Positions 33,918 through 44,897 of a stretch of DNA of 64,000 nt are shown here, one piece after another. Numbering within the stretch: position 1 is the first letter of the stretch; each line of letters starts with the position of its first letter. The position numbers and the translations under genes are program-made. The DNA lies in assembly GCF_001399675.1 (NCBI RefSeq), contig NZ_LJCO01000030.1, positions 124,001 through 188,000 of the forward strand. The letters run 5' to 3'. The stretch comes from Paenalicyclobacillus ferrooxydans. GTDB lineage: Bacteria; Bacillota; Bacilli; Alicyclobacillales; Alicyclobacillaceae. Under the pieces are notes generated by a model that was not told the DNA's origin, searched no databases, and saw only the letters and a list, made by a program, of their open reading frames with translations.

Positions 33918-34523
33918 ATGTGGTCGAGCATAGCCATCGTGTGCGCAATTTCCGTTGCATCCAATCTCGATAATGCGGGAGTAGGAATTGCTTACGGAGT
34001 ACGCGGTGTAAAGATTTCTGTTACAGCCAATGGGCTCATTGCACTCATCTCGGGTGTCGCAACGCTCCTTGCGGGAGTCGCAGGAAACCTCATCATCCAT
34101 TACGTTCCTTCGAATGTTGCCACCTACATCGGAGGAGGGGTGATGATGCTGGTCGGATTGTGGGTCCTGACAGAACCACTGCGCAGCCGGTCCAAGCGCA
34201 GGCTCGGTGACGACATCGTTTTCACCCGTATCTTGCGCGATCCGATGGTTGCTGACTTTGACCGTTCGAAGCACATTAGTATGGGTGAGGCTGCGATCCT
34301 CGGTGTCGCACTCGCACTCAACGCCCTCGCAGGCGGCTTTGATGCAGGTGTGGTACACATTCCGGTATGGCTGACAAGTTTCGGTGTTGCGATTTTCAGT
34401 TACCTACTACTCGGTTTCAGTGCTTATGTAGGCAGACGTTATGCCGCGGAGAAACTAGGTAACAAGGCGACAGTCATCGCGGGAATCTTGCTGCTTTTGA
34501 TTGGGATTCATCAGGTTATGTGA
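33918..34523 (+). CDS. ytaF: Sporulation membrane protein YtaF (MntP-like)
   Basis: A 201-residue protein with six hydrophobic helices in two repeats, each with an Asp in a helix (ASNLDNAGVGIAYG and NALAGGFDAGV), the pattern of the manganese-exporter/YtaF family. The central loop is charged. ATG 33918 follows GGAGGTGG. Its stop lies two bases before the promoter of gin. Confidence 0.87.
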   Translation: MWSSIAIVCAISVASNLDNAGVGIAYGVRGVKISVTANGLIALISGVATLLAGVAGNLIIHYVPSNVATYIGGGVMMLVGLWVLTEPLRSRSKRRLGDDIVFTRILRDPMVADFDRSKHISMGEAAILGVALALNALAGGFDAGVVHIPVWLTSFGVAIFSYLLLGFSAYVGRRYAAEKLGNKATVIAGILLLLIGIHQVM

Positions 34524-34524
34524 G

Positions 34525-34554
34525 GTATAGTTTCTACTGAATCGTCCCATACTC
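34525..34554 (+). promoter_or_regulatory. Sigma-F-type promoter of gin
   Basis: GTATA (34525-34529) and CATACTC (34548-34554), 18 bases apart, match the forespore sigma-F/sigma-G consensus. gin (csfB) is a sigma-F target in B. subtilis. Confidence 0.6.
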
Positions 34555-34642
34555 TTAGTAGAACTGGCCTAAGTCGGGTGCAGGTTACAGAGATCTTCAC
34601 CTTGGTGATGGGGCCCACCGTTTAATAGGTTGGTGATAAAAC

Positions 34643-34822
34643 GTGGCAGGGCAGGAAATTTGTATTGTGTGTGGGGTTACAAAATCTCGCGGCCTGCACA
34701 TTTGTGGTAAGTTTGTCTGTGAAGAGTGCGAACGCCAGATGGTGCGAACAGATGTATCGGATCCGCTCTACAGGCACTACATCGAGTGTATGAAAGAGAT
34801 TTGGTTAGCTGCAATTTCATAA
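34643..34822 (+). CDS. gin: Anti-sigma-G factor Gin (CsfB)
   Basis: A 59-residue zinc protein, missed by length cut-offs. It begins at GTG 34643 (GGTGAT 6-7 bases upstream) with CxxC pairs C7/C10 and C26/C29, then EECERQMVRTDVSDPLYRHY, the Gin signature. Gin blocks premature sigma-G, and sigma-E, activity during sporulation. Same region as in Bacillus, though xpaC and yaaN are absent here. Confidence 0.9.
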   Translation: MAGQEICIVCGVTKSRGLHICGKFVCEECERQMVRTDVSDPLYRHYIECMKEIWLAAIS

Positions 34823-34832
34823 GCCTGTACAT

Positions 34833-34872
34833 GATCAGTGGTCCGGAGATGTGTACCTCCGGACCACTGATC
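34833..34872. terminator. Bidirectional 16-bp terminator hairpin
   Basis: Arms 34833-34848 and 34857-34872 are perfectly complementary with an 8-nt loop and T-rich flank. It separates gin from the convergent malic enzyme gene. Confidence 0.9.
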
Positions 34873-34875
34873 GTT

Positions 34876-36312
34876 TTACAGTGAGGCTGATGGTGCCGGG
34901 AACGCATGCGGCGATTCGCGGCGAGCAACGCCAGTTGCGTAAGCAGCCTCGGCAACAGCCTTGCTCACAGCTTTCACCACGTCCGCGTTAAACACACTTG
35001 GGATAACGTACTGTTCATTCAGTTGATCACGAGGAATGCACTGAGCAATGGCCTTTGCGGCTGCAAGTTTCATTTCCTCGTTAATATCGCGTGCCCGTGC
35101 TCGCAAGGCTCCGGCAAAGATGCCGGGGAAGCAGAGGACGTTGTTGATTTGGTTTGGGTAATCCGAACGGCCCGTGGCCAAGATTCGCACGTAGGGCTCA
35201 GCTTCTTCCGGTGCGATTTCTGGTGTCGGGTTTGCCATCGCAAAGACGATCGGATCGCGGTTCATCGTTTTCAGGTGTTCCACCTTCAGGACGCCAGGGC
35301 CGGAAAGTCCGATGAAAACGTCGGCTCCCTGGATGGCTTGCGCTAAACCGCCGGTTCGCCCTTCAGGGTTAGAGTGTTTTGCGTACCAGTCCCACATCGG
35401 GTTCTCGTAGGTTTTGCCGGCCTCAATGATGCCTTGCCGGTCTACACCCACAATGTTGGTTACGCCGGCAGCCTGAAGGATTTTCGTGCTGGCAATGCCT
35501 GCAGCTCCAATGCCGGTAACCACCACGTGGAGGTCAGACATTTTCTTGCCGACGATTTCAATCGCGTTCAGAATACCTGCCAAAAGTACGACCGCTGTGC
35601 CATGCTGGTCGTCGTGGAAGACCGGAATATCGAGTTCTTTACGAAGCCTTTCCTCGATCTCAAAGCATCGCGGTGACGAGATGTCTTCCAGGTTGATCCC
35701 GCCAAAACCGGGTGCGATTGCTTTGACAATCCGAACAATTTCGTCTGGGTCCTTGGTATCTAAACAAATGGGGAATGCATCCACGCCGCCAAATTGTTTA
35801 AACAACATCGCCTTGCCTTCCATGACGGGCATTGCTGCCGCTGGGCCAATATCGCCGAGTCCAAGCACGGCGGTTCCATCGGTGACAACAGCTACTGTGT
35901 TGCGTTTGATGGTGAGTTGGAAGGCTTTGGCCGGGTCTTCGTGAATCGCTTCACAGACTCGGGCAACGCCTGGGGTGTAGACACGAGACAGATCATCGCG
36001 GTTCTTCACAGGTGTTTTGCCATGAACCTCAATTTTGCCACCTAGATGAACAAGGAAGGTGCGGTCTGAAACGTTGATGACTTCAATCCCATGTCGCTTT
36101 TCGAGCGAACGGACGACTTCTTCCCGGTGGTCTTCGTTATGCACATTGACGGTGATATCGCGAATGACGCCGTCTTTTCCGACGTGGATAATGTCAACCG
36201 CAATGATGTCGCCGCCGGCTTCGCCGATGGCTCGAGTGACTTCACTGAAACCTGCATTATTTCCGATTTTGAGGCGTACAATCAGGCTCAAACCATTTGT
36301 CTGGATCGCCAC
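34876..36312 (-). CDS. NAD-dependent malic enzyme with N-terminal ACT domain
   Basis: A 478-residue protein. Residues ~1-85 form an ACT regulatory domain (LSLIVRLKIGNNAGFSEVTRAIGEAGGDI, broken by family variation), followed by the malic enzyme core: VYTPGVARVCEAI, KRNTVAVVTDG, INLEDISSPRCFEIE, FHDDQHGTAVV (metal site), GIGAAGIA (NAD) and FAMANPTPE. It decarboxylates malate to pyruvate; the ACT domain implies control by a small ligand. GTG start with GGAGGGG 8 bases before. Confidence 0.93.
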   Translation of the reverse strand: MAIQTNGLSLIVRLKIGNNAGFSEVTRAIGEAGGDIIAVDIIHVGKDGVIRDITVNVHNEDHREEVVRSLEKRHGIEVINVSDRTFLVHLGGKIEVHGKTPVKNRDDLSRVYTPGVARVCEAIHEDPAKAFQLTIKRNTVAVVTDGTAVLGLGDIGPAAAMPVMEGKAMLFKQFGGVDAFPICLDTKDPDEIVRIVKAIAPGFGGINLEDISSPRCFEIEERLRKELDIPVFHDDQHGTAVVLLAGILNAIEIVGKKMSDLHVVVTGIGAAGIASTKILQAAGVTNIVGVDRQGIIEAGKTYENPMWDWYAKHSNPEGRTGGLAQAIQGADVFIGLSGPGVLKVEHLKTMNRDPIVFAMANPTPEIAPEEAEPYVRILATGRSDYPNQINNVLCFPGIFAGALRARARDINEEMKLAAAKAIAQCIPRDQLNEQYVIPSVFNADVVKAVSKAVAEAAYATGVARRESPHAFPAPSASL

Positions 36313-36411
36313 GCTGAAAATCCCCTCCTAGCGGCTAGTTCAGGCTTCATTGTATCATAGAGGTTGTTTTCAGGCAGTTTTTGAAAGCAAGCTAATTTGA
36401 GGAAGAAAACG

Positions 36412-37881
36412 GTGAACCTTGTGGACGCTCATATATCATCTTTGCAGGCTGACGAATGGAACGAGGGTGAGACGCCCGTTGTCAGTCGACTGATTCACAT
36501 GGCTGCAAAAGATCAGGTATCGTTACATGTACCGGGTCATAAACAAGGTCGACTGTTCCCGTCGTCGTTGTCTGCGTGGATGGGTCGATCATTGCAACTG
36601 GATTTGACCGAACTGCCTGGTCTCGACAACTTGCATCAGCCAGAAGGCTGTATCAAGCAGTCTGAACAGCTGGCAGCCTCGCATTACGGTGCAACGGAAA
36701 CCCTGTACAGTGTCAACGGATCGTCTGCGGCCATCATGGCAGCCGTCATGAGTGTGGCAGCCAACCGGCGAATTCTGGTTGCGGGCAGCTTTCACCAAAG
36801 CTTGTGGAAAGGGTTGGTCCTCGCTGACGCAGAGCCGGTGTTGATTCGACCCGAATTTGACGGGGAGTGGATGGAGGTCGTCCCGCCCTCGCCGCTGACC
36901 ATTGCATCAGCGTTACGGGAACACCCAGACGTTGCCGCCGTGTTTGTTACCTCGCCAACGTACAACGGGCGGATTGCAGACATGCGCGCGATCGCAGAGG
37001 TTGTTCATCAGGCATCTGTGCCCTTGATCGTGGACGAAGCGCATGGCGCCCACTTGGGCCTGGCCGATGGCATCCCTCCGCACAGTGTCCATTCGGGTGC
37101 TGATGTGGTTATTCAGAGTGTGCACAAGGTCCTGCCTGCGCTGACACAGACAGCATGGATGCACCTGCAAGGTCCTTACATAGACAGAGCTTTGGTTCGC
37201 CAGTGTTTGTTGATGCTCCAGACGACGAGTCCTTCTTATTTACTGTTGGCTTCCTTGGATGCCGCACAGGCATGGCTGCGTCATCAGGGTAGGCAAACCG
37301 TAGAGTCATCCCTGCAAATTTTAATGGCTTACGCTAAAGTGGCAGCAGAGCCGTGGTTAAACCACGTTGCGGCGCAACAGGTCGGCCGTTCGGAGAAATT
37401 TTTTCGCGATCCGTTTCGGATCTGGATCCCGACGGGTTCCTATAAGGTGAGTCGAGCGATTGCTGACGCACTCGAGCAGCAAGGTTTGATGCTCGAGTAT
37501 GCTGATTCCCTTGGTGTATTGTTGGTCTTGAGTCTCGATATCAAAGAGCGGGATTTAAACCGCTGGCTGTCGGTCGTCCGTTCACAGCCGTTGCCGCCAG
37601 TCGACTCTACGCTGTCCATCTGGCATGATGCCAACTCCCCACAACTTTTGGTGTCGCCGCGACAGGCTGCGTTTGCGAGCCATGAACGGATCCCGCTCAC
37701 ACGATCCGTGGGTCGGATTGCAGGACAAACCATTTCTCCTTATCCCCCCGGTACACCGCTTGTCTATCCGGGGCAGATGATGGATGAAAAGACGGTTTCA
37801 GGCCTCATGCACTTGTCCGAAACAGGCTGCCAAGTGGTCGGGATAGACAGCACGCGAGGAATTGATGTTCTGCGCCTCTAA
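36412..37881 (+). CDS. Orn/Lys/Arg decarboxylase-family PLP enzyme (YaaO-like)
   Basis: A 489-residue fold-type I PLP protein: SLHVPGHKQGRLF at the N terminus, LPGLDNLHQPEG, NGSSAAIMA, IVDEAHGAHLG and the PLP Lys239 in SVHKVLPALTQTA. C-terminal SPYPPGTPLVYPGQ is typical. Matches the YaaO/SpeA group beside tmk in Bacillus; substrate (arginine or lysine) unproven. Start GTG 36412 chosen for GAGGAAG 6 bases upstream; TTG 36397 and GTG 36421 are alternatives. Confidence 0.88.
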   Translation: MNLVDAHISSLQADEWNEGETPVVSRLIHMAAKDQVSLHVPGHKQGRLFPSSLSAWMGRSLQLDLTELPGLDNLHQPEGCIKQSEQLAASHYGATETLYSVNGSSAAIMAAVMSVAANRRILVAGSFHQSLWKGLVLADAEPVLIRPEFDGEWMEVVPPSPLTIASALREHPDVAAVFVTSPTYNGRIADMRAIAEVVHQASVPLIVDEAHGAHLGLADGIPPHSVHSGADVVIQSVHKVLPALTQTAWMHLQGPYIDRALVRQCLLMLQTTSPSYLLLASLDAAQAWLRHQGRQTVESSLQILMAYAKVAAEPWLNHVAAQQVGRSEKFFRDPFRIWIPTGSYKVSRAIADALEQQGLMLEYADSLGVLLVLSLDIKERDLNRWLSVVRSQPLPPVDSTLSIWHDANSPQLLVSPRQAAFASHERIPLTRSVGRIAGQTISPYPPGTPLVYPGQMMDEKTVSGLMHLSETGCQVVGIDSTRGIDVLRL

Positions 37882-37922
37882 TGTGCATCGATAGGGATGC
37901 AAGGAGATAGGGAGGAAATGCC

Positions 37923-38564
37923 GTGTTTATCACGTTTGAAGGGCTCGACGGGGCCGGAAAGACTACGCAGATAGCGAGGCTGAGACGACGCCTTGAAGAT
38001 CTTGGAACCCGCGTTGTCATGACTCGGGAACCCGGCGGTACTCCGATTGGGGATGCACTGAGAGCTATGTTGCTCGATCCCGGTCAGACTTCGCTGTCTC
38101 CGCACACAGAGGCATTGCTTTATGCAGCGTCTCGCGCACAACTCCTCGCTGAGGTGATTCGCCCCGCTCTGAACGAGGGTGGCATTGTCATTTGCGATCG
38201 ATATGTCGATGCCAGCATTGCCTATCAAGGTGCTGGGTTGCAACTCGGTACGGAGGCTGTCGAAAGTGTCAATGCATTTGCGACCGGCGGGCTTCAGCCC
38301 GATCTGACTATCCTCATGGACTTGCCTGTCGACGAGAGTCGTCACCGGGTATCGGAGAGCCTGCGTACAACAGGACCAGACCGGATTGAACAACGAGACG
38401 CAGAGTACTTTGGACGGGTTCGCAAAGCGTTTCGGGAGATCGCTCAGTATGAGCCGCATCGGGTTGTCGTGATCGATGCAAGGAAGACGCCGGAAGAGCT
38501 CGAGCAGGAGATTTGGTACCTCGTCTCGAATCGGTTGAATATAATAAAAGGAATTAGGGGTTAA
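37923..38564 (+). CDS. tmk: Thymidylate kinase
   Basis: 213 residues: P loop FEGLDGAGKTTQ, TREPGGTPIGD, DRYVDASIAYQG and a lid region with arginines. Converts dTMP to dTDP. GTG start, AGGGAGGAAA upstream. Followed by darA 23 bp downstream. Confidence 0.96.
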   Translation: MFITFEGLDGAGKTTQIARLRRRLEDLGTRVVMTREPGGTPIGDALRAMLLDPGQTSLSPHTEALLYAASRAQLLAEVIRPALNEGGIVICDRYVDASIAYQGAGLQLGTEAVESVNAFATGGLQPDLTILMDLPVDESRHRVSESLRTTGPDRIEQRDAEYFGRVRKAFREIAQYEPHRVVVIDARKTPEELEQEIWYLVSNRLNIIKGIRG

Positions 38565-38587
38565 ATTCAAAGGGGTTAGGAGAGGTG

Positions 38588-38926
38588 ATGAACACGATGA
38601 AGATGGTCATTGCGATTGTCCAGGATAAGGACAGCCCCAAGTTGCAGCAAAACCTTGTTAATGCAGGTGTGCGCGCAACCAAATTGGCCAGTACCGGTGG
38701 ATTTCTGCATGCGGGCAATACAACCTTTTTGATCGGAACAAACTCTGACAGGGTGCACGAAGTCCTCGAGTTGATTCGTACGAGTTGTCGCTCCAGGGAG
38801 CAAGTTGTGACTCCGATGTCACCAATGGGCAGTCAAGTGGAGTCTTATGTGCCCTATCCAGTGAGCGTGCAGGTCGGCGGGGCAACTGTATTCGTGCTCG
38901 ATGTTGAGCAGTTTGAGCAGTTTTGA
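38588..38926 (+). CDS. darA: Cyclic-di-AMP receptor DarA (PstA/YaaQ)
   Basis: A 112-residue PII-like protein: KMVIAIVQDKD, the ligand-contacting NAGVRATKLASTGGFLHAGNTTFLIG (broken by substitutions) and the C-terminal GGATVFVLDVEQF. The trimer binds c-di-AMP. ATG 38588 follows GGAGAGG. yaaR, normally next, is missing. Confidence 0.93.
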   Translation: MNTMKMVIAIVQDKDSPKLQQNLVNAGVRATKLASTGGFLHAGNTTFLIGTNSDRVHEVLELIRTSCRSREQVVTPMSPMGSQVESYVPYPVSVQVGGATVFVLDVEQFEQF

Positions 38927-38930
38927 ATCA

Positions 38931-39878
38931 ATGGGCGTTACGACACTGAGGCCCTTTACGGATTGGCCGATTCAGAATCCGGCTTTGCAAGCGCTCTATG
39001 AGGAAGTCCGTGACGAGCGTACGCCGCATGCCATTCTCTTTGTAGGGCCCGCGGCAGTAACCAGAGCATTTGCGGAATTTTTCGCTAAATCACTGCTTTG
39101 CACGGGTACGGAGGCACCCTGCGGCACATGTCCGTCCTGTCACCAGATGGAGGCAAACAACCATCCTGATTTTTTACAGGTCTTGTCTGATGACGGAGCT
39201 TCTGTCAAAGCGGCACAAATCGAGCAGGTTCAAGCTCGGCTAAAGTTGCGTGGGCACGGCCAAAGGCCTGTTGTTTATCTGATTGAGGGTATGGATAAGT
39301 TGACTGCAGTTGCAGCCAATCGCCTTTTAAAAACCTTGGAAGAACCCGTTTCTTCCACAATCGCTTTGCTTACCGCCGAGAATGATGGACGGGTATTGCC
39401 AACCATCCTTTCTCGAGCGTTTTTATATCGGTTGACTTCCGGCGACAGTGTGTGGGACGATCCGTTGCCGGATTCACTACTGCATTCCGACAGCGAACAA
39501 AATCTGTCGTTTGCCGGTGTGTTAAAGCCAGTGATACAATGGACTCAACACTTGTTTCGTGATGGTGATTTCACACTGCGATTCGCCGCAGACCTCATGA
39601 AGCAAACGGAGTCTTACAACATAGAGGACGTTCTTCACGTACTGATCGTTTGGCTCCGAGACCTGTTGCATTACCGATTGGAAGAACATGAATCCTTGGT
39701 TTGCCGGGAATTTATACAGGATATGCGTGTACAGAGTGAGTCAGTCAGTGAAGGTCAGCTTCTTGAAGTCATCTCGATTGTCATGGAAACAAAGCGACGG
39801 GTTGGTTCACATGTTGCTGCCAGGCTGAATGTCGAACAGATGTGCATTCGAATACGGGAGGTTTTTCGAATTGTATAG
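38931..39878 (+). CDS. holB: DNA polymerase III subunit delta'
   Basis: A 315-residue clamp-loader subunit: PHAILFVGP with a degenerate P loop (GPAAVTRA), a Cys4 zinc site (C-x6-C-x2-C-x2-C), VYLIEGMDKLT, RLLKTLEEP and TILSRA. Delta' does not hydrolyse ATP, so the degenerate loop is expected. ATG 38931 has no clear ribosome site and is 5 bases past the darA stop, suggesting translational coupling. Its end overlaps yaaT by 8 bp. Confidence 0.92.
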   Translation: MGVTTLRPFTDWPIQNPALQALYEEVRDERTPHAILFVGPAAVTRAFAEFFAKSLLCTGTEAPCGTCPSCHQMEANNHPDFLQVLSDDGASVKAAQIEQVQARLKLRGHGQRPVVYLIEGMDKLTAVAANRLLKTLEEPVSSTIALLTAENDGRVLPTILSRAFLYRLTSGDSVWDDPLPDSLLHSDSEQNLSFAGVLKPVIQWTQHLFRDGDFTLRFAADLMKQTESYNIEDVLHVLIVWLRDLLHYRLEEHESLVCREFIQDMRVQSESVSEGQLLEVISIVMETKRRVGSHVAARLNVEQMCIRIREVFRIV

Positions 39879-40530
39879 CGTCGTAGGCGTACGGTTTAAA
39901 CCGGCCGGTAAGATTTACTATTTCGATCCCGGACAGCTGCCTATTGAACGCAATGACCATGTAATCGTGGAAACTGCGCGAGGCATTGAGTACGGGACAG
40001 TGGTACTCGGCAGACGCGAAGTCACGGAAGCAGAAGTCGTGTTACCACTCAAACAGGTGATGCGAATCGCTGACGAGGACGATGCAAGAGTCGTTCAGGA
40101 CAACGCGGAGCGAGCGAAAGAAGCCACTCTTGTGTTCAAAGAAAAGGTGCGTGTGCACAATCTGGATATGAAACTGGTTGACGCAGAGTACACCTTTGAT
40201 CGAAACAAGCTCATCTTTTATTTTACGGCAGATGGCCGGGTCGATTTCCGAGAACTTGTAAAAGACTTGGCATCTGTGTTCCGAGTACGAATTGAGCTGC
40301 GACAGATTGGCGTGCGTGATGAAGCAAAGATGCTCGGAGGGATTGGACCCTGCGGCAGGTTGCTCTGTTGCAGTACCTGGATGGGAGAGTTTGATCCGGT
40401 GTCGATTCGCATGGCAAAGGATCAAAGTCTGTCTCTCAACCCTACAAAGATCTCGGGGTTGTGTGGGCGCCTCATGTGCTGCTTGAAGTTTGAGAATGAC
40501 ATTTATCAGGATGAGGGTGTATCGTTGTAA
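39871..40530 (+). CDS. yaaT: PSP1-domain protein YaaT, shortened C terminus
   Basis: A 219-residue protein beginning at TTG 39871, with GGGAGG 9 bases upstream. The PSP1 core is complete: KIYYFDPGQL, ARGIEYGTVV, and the Cys-rich GGIGPCGRLLCCSTW and SGLCGRLMCCLKFEND. B. subtilis YaaT goes on for roughly 50 residues past that block, while this ends after DIYQDEGVSL. YaaT joins RicA/RicF in the complex that affects RNase Y and sporulation. Confidence 0.88.
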   Translation: MYSVVGVRFKPAGKIYYFDPGQLPIERNDHVIVETARGIEYGTVVLGRREVTEAEVVLPLKQVMRIADEDDARVVQDNAERAKEATLVFKEKVRVHNLDMKLVDAEYTFDRNKLIFYFTADGRVDFRELVKDLASVFRVRIELRQIGVRDEAKMLGGIGPCGRLLCCSTWMGEFDPVSIRMAKDQSLSLNPTKISGLCGRLMCCLKFENDIYQDEGVSL

Positions 40531-40557
40531 AAACCTGTTTCAGAATTGGGTGAGTGC

Positions 40558-40860
40558 ATGGACAAGCAGTCGTTATTCGTACAGGTCGCGAATATGGAAG
40601 AGCGCATTGGCGAATTGTATGTGGAGTTGGGCACCCTCAAGCAGAAGATCCAGGAACTCATCGAAGAAAATCAACGTCTTGAGCAGGAAACTGAACGCTT
40701 GCGGGCAGCCGCAAAAGACCTGCCGCTTGCCCAAGGAAGCGAAGGTCTTGATAACCTGAATCGGATTTACCAAGAGGGCTTCCACATTTGCAACGTCAAA
40801 TACGGCAGCCTTCGAACCGAAGGGGAATGCCTGTTTTGCCTGTCCTTCTTACACAAGTGA
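40558..40860 (+). CDS. yabA: Replication initiation control protein YabA
   Basis: A 100-residue protein: an N-terminal leucine-rich coiled coil ([19 protein letters not shown] onward) for tetramer formation and a C-terminal zinc site H-x-C...C-x2-C (FHICN...GECLFC). YabA binds DnaA and DnaN to limit initiation. GGGTGAG lies just before ATG 40558. Confidence 0.92.
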   Translation: MDKQSLFVQVANMEERIGELYVELGTLKQKIQELIEENQRLEQETERLRAAAKDLPLAQGSEGLDNLNRIYQEGFHICNVKYGSLRTEGECLFCLSFLHK

Positions 40861-40924
40861 CCTCGACGTTAAAAGTTTGAATTCGATGATTTAAGGTGAA
40901 GCTATACTGAGCAGGTTGAGTGTG

Positions 40925-40965
40925 GGCTGTTCCTGATGCAGATACAGGTTGCGTCAGGAACAGCC
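40925..40965 (+). terminator. Terminator after yabA
   Basis: GGCTGTTCCTGATGC (40925-40939) pairs with its complement at 40951-40965 apart from one mismatch. The following tract is T-rich but interrupted, so it may allow some readthrough into rsmI. Confidence 0.7.
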
Positions 40966-41009
40966 TTGATTTGTCAAGGGCAGCTTTGATTTGTAGGGGG
41001 GTTTCACTG

Positions 41010-41900
41010 TTGCGTGTGGTGCGAAGTTTTGAAGACGACGAAGGCCCAAAGCTTTACATCTGCAGTACCCCGATTGGGAACCTTAATGACGTGACACCGC
41101 GACTGATGGATACACTCAAGTCCGTGGATGTGGTTGCTGCGGAAGATACAAGGCAAACCAGAAAGTTGCTCAGTCGCTATGACATCCACGTCGGGGAACT
41201 GGCAAGCTATCATGAACACAACGCGGTTTCGCGGCGGGACTGGTTACTTGACTTGTGGAGACAGGGAAAACGTGTTGCGCTTGTTTCCGATGCAGGCACA
41301 CCAATTGTGTCAGATCCAGGTGATGATGCCGTGCAGCTCGCTGTCGAGAACGGTGTACCAGTGATCCCAATCCCTGGCCCGAGTGCAGTCCTGACAGCAC
41401 TTGTTGGCAGTGGGCTCCCGGTTTTGCCGTTTACATTTGTTGGTTTTCTGCCTCGCGATACCAAGGAGGCACGACATGCGCTTGCCCAGTTCGGGCGCCT
41501 GCCCTGGACGTTTGTGTTTTACGAAGCACCGCATCGTTTAAGAAAGACGATGGACCTCGTGGCTTCAATGTGGCCCGACAGACAGATGGTTCTTGCCAAG
41601 GAACTGACCAAACGACACGAGACCTTCCTGTTTGGCACCGCAGCAGAGTTGGCTGCGTTTCTGTTGGAGGACCCGCCGCGTGGGGAGTATGTAGTCGTTG
41701 TGGGACCTGACAAGTCCTTTGACGGTACTGTGAATGGTCTCGACCTGTTCCCCGACGAACGTACTGTAATGTCGTTGGAGGAAGCTGTTCTTGAAGTTCA
41801 AAGACTCAAGACTGAGGGCATATCGCATAAGGAAGCCGTCAAACGGATTTCAGAGGAACAAGGTATTCGGCGCAAAGACCTTTACGATGCAACGCTATGA
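41010..41900 (+). CDS. rsmI: 16S rRNA 2'-O-ribose C1402 methyltransferase
   Basis: A 296-residue tetrapyrrole-methylase-fold enzyme: LYICSTPIGNLNDVTPR, EDTRQTRKLL, VSDAGTPIVSDPG, PGPSAVLTAL and EAPHRL. It methylates C1402 of 16S rRNA with SAM. TTG 41010 lies 8 bases after AGGGGGG; no ATG or GTG fits. Upstream of it a short direct repeat surrounds TTTGATTTGT. Confidence 0.94.
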   Translation: MRVVRSFEDDEGPKLYICSTPIGNLNDVTPRLMDTLKSVDVVAAEDTRQTRKLLSRYDIHVGELASYHEHNAVSRRDWLLDLWRQGKRVALVSDAGTPIVSDPGDDAVQLAVENGVPVIPIPGPSAVLTALVGSGLPVLPFTFVGFLPRDTKEARHALAQFGRLPWTFVFYEAPHRLRKTMDLVASMWPDRQMVLAKELTKRHETFLFGTAAELAAFLLEDPPRGEYVVVVGPDKSFDGTVNGLDLFPDERTVMSLEEAVLEVQRLKTEGISHKEAVKRISEEQGIRRKDLYDATL

Positions 41901-41904
41901 AAAA

Positions 41905-41929
41905 GACACCGTGGATGGTTCACGGTGTC
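41905..41929. terminator. Hairpin between rsmI and abrB
   Basis: GACACCGTG (41905-41913) pairs with CACGGTGTC (41921-41929), flanked by A4 upstream. On the minus strand the A4 becomes T4, so it also suits the convergent abrB. Confidence 0.7.
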
Positions 41930-41967
41930 TACCCATTCAATCGTCAGTTTTAATTGACGCGCTAGAC

Positions 41968-42207
41968 TCAGGAACTCATTTCTGCGATGCAGGACGGGCA
42001 GATGTTCTTGCCTTTGAAGTGGATGATTTCATCCGCATTGCCACAGAAGATACAAGCAGGTTCATACTTTTTGAGAATAATGCGATCTCCGTCAACATAG
42101 ATCTCGAGAGCATCTTTCTCACCAATGCCTAGGGTACGGCGCAGCTCAATCGGAATCACAACACGACCCAATTCATCAACCTTGCGAACAATACCTGTGG
42201 ACTTCAC
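41968..42207 (-). CDS. abrB: AbrB transition-state regulator
   Basis: 79 residues: swapped-hairpin DNA-binding domain KSTGIVRKVDELGRVVIPIE...RRTLGI, then a C-terminal part with CxxC pairs (C-I-F-C and C-P-S-C), suggesting a metal site not seen in every AbrB. GTG at 42205-42207 follows AAGGGGTG. AbrB represses post-exponential genes; neighbour order (rsmI-abrB-metG) is as in Bacillus. Confidence 0.92.
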   Translation of the reverse strand: MKSTGIVRKVDELGRVVIPIELRRTLGIGEKDALEIYVDGDRIILKKYEPACIFCGNADEIIHFKGKNICPSCIAEMSS

Positions 42208-42243
42208 TGTAAACACCCCTTGAAAATATTTTCCTTTTTTTGT

Positions 42244-42269
42244 AATTCCGGAAATGCAAATCCGGAATT
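42244..42269. repeat. 9-bp inverted repeat upstream of abrB
   Basis: AATTCCGGA (42244-42252) and its complement (42261-42269) with an 8-base gap lie in the abrB leader. A third copy of AATTCCGGA is at 42480-42488, within the metG promoter spacer. It could be an operator or an RNA hairpin; the function is unknown. Confidence 0.6.
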
Positions 42270-42469
42270 TTTGATTCGTGCGCTGGTTGTGCAGGGAGCG
42301 ACTTTCAACGCAAGCAAAAACTTGAATTTCTTTTAATATAACCGATCGCTTACCAATTGCAAATAGAAACAGACTTAAATTCACAAATCTTACAAACGTT
42401 AAAATTTGATTAGATCACGGACGTCGTCAAAATAACATCAACCAAATTCGCTGTGAATCCGGCTTTATG

Positions 42470-42498
42470 TTGACACCGCAATTCCGGATTGCTATATT
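42470..42498 (+). promoter_or_regulatory. Sigma-A promoter of metG
   Basis: TTGACA (42470-42475), 17-base spacer, TATATT (42493-42498). The predicted start near 42505 begins the T-box leader. Confidence 0.8.
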
Positions 42499-42504
42499 GT
42501 TCGG

Positions 42505-44880
<2,376 letters not shown>

Positions 44881-44897
44881 GGGAGGTGAACGGTCCG

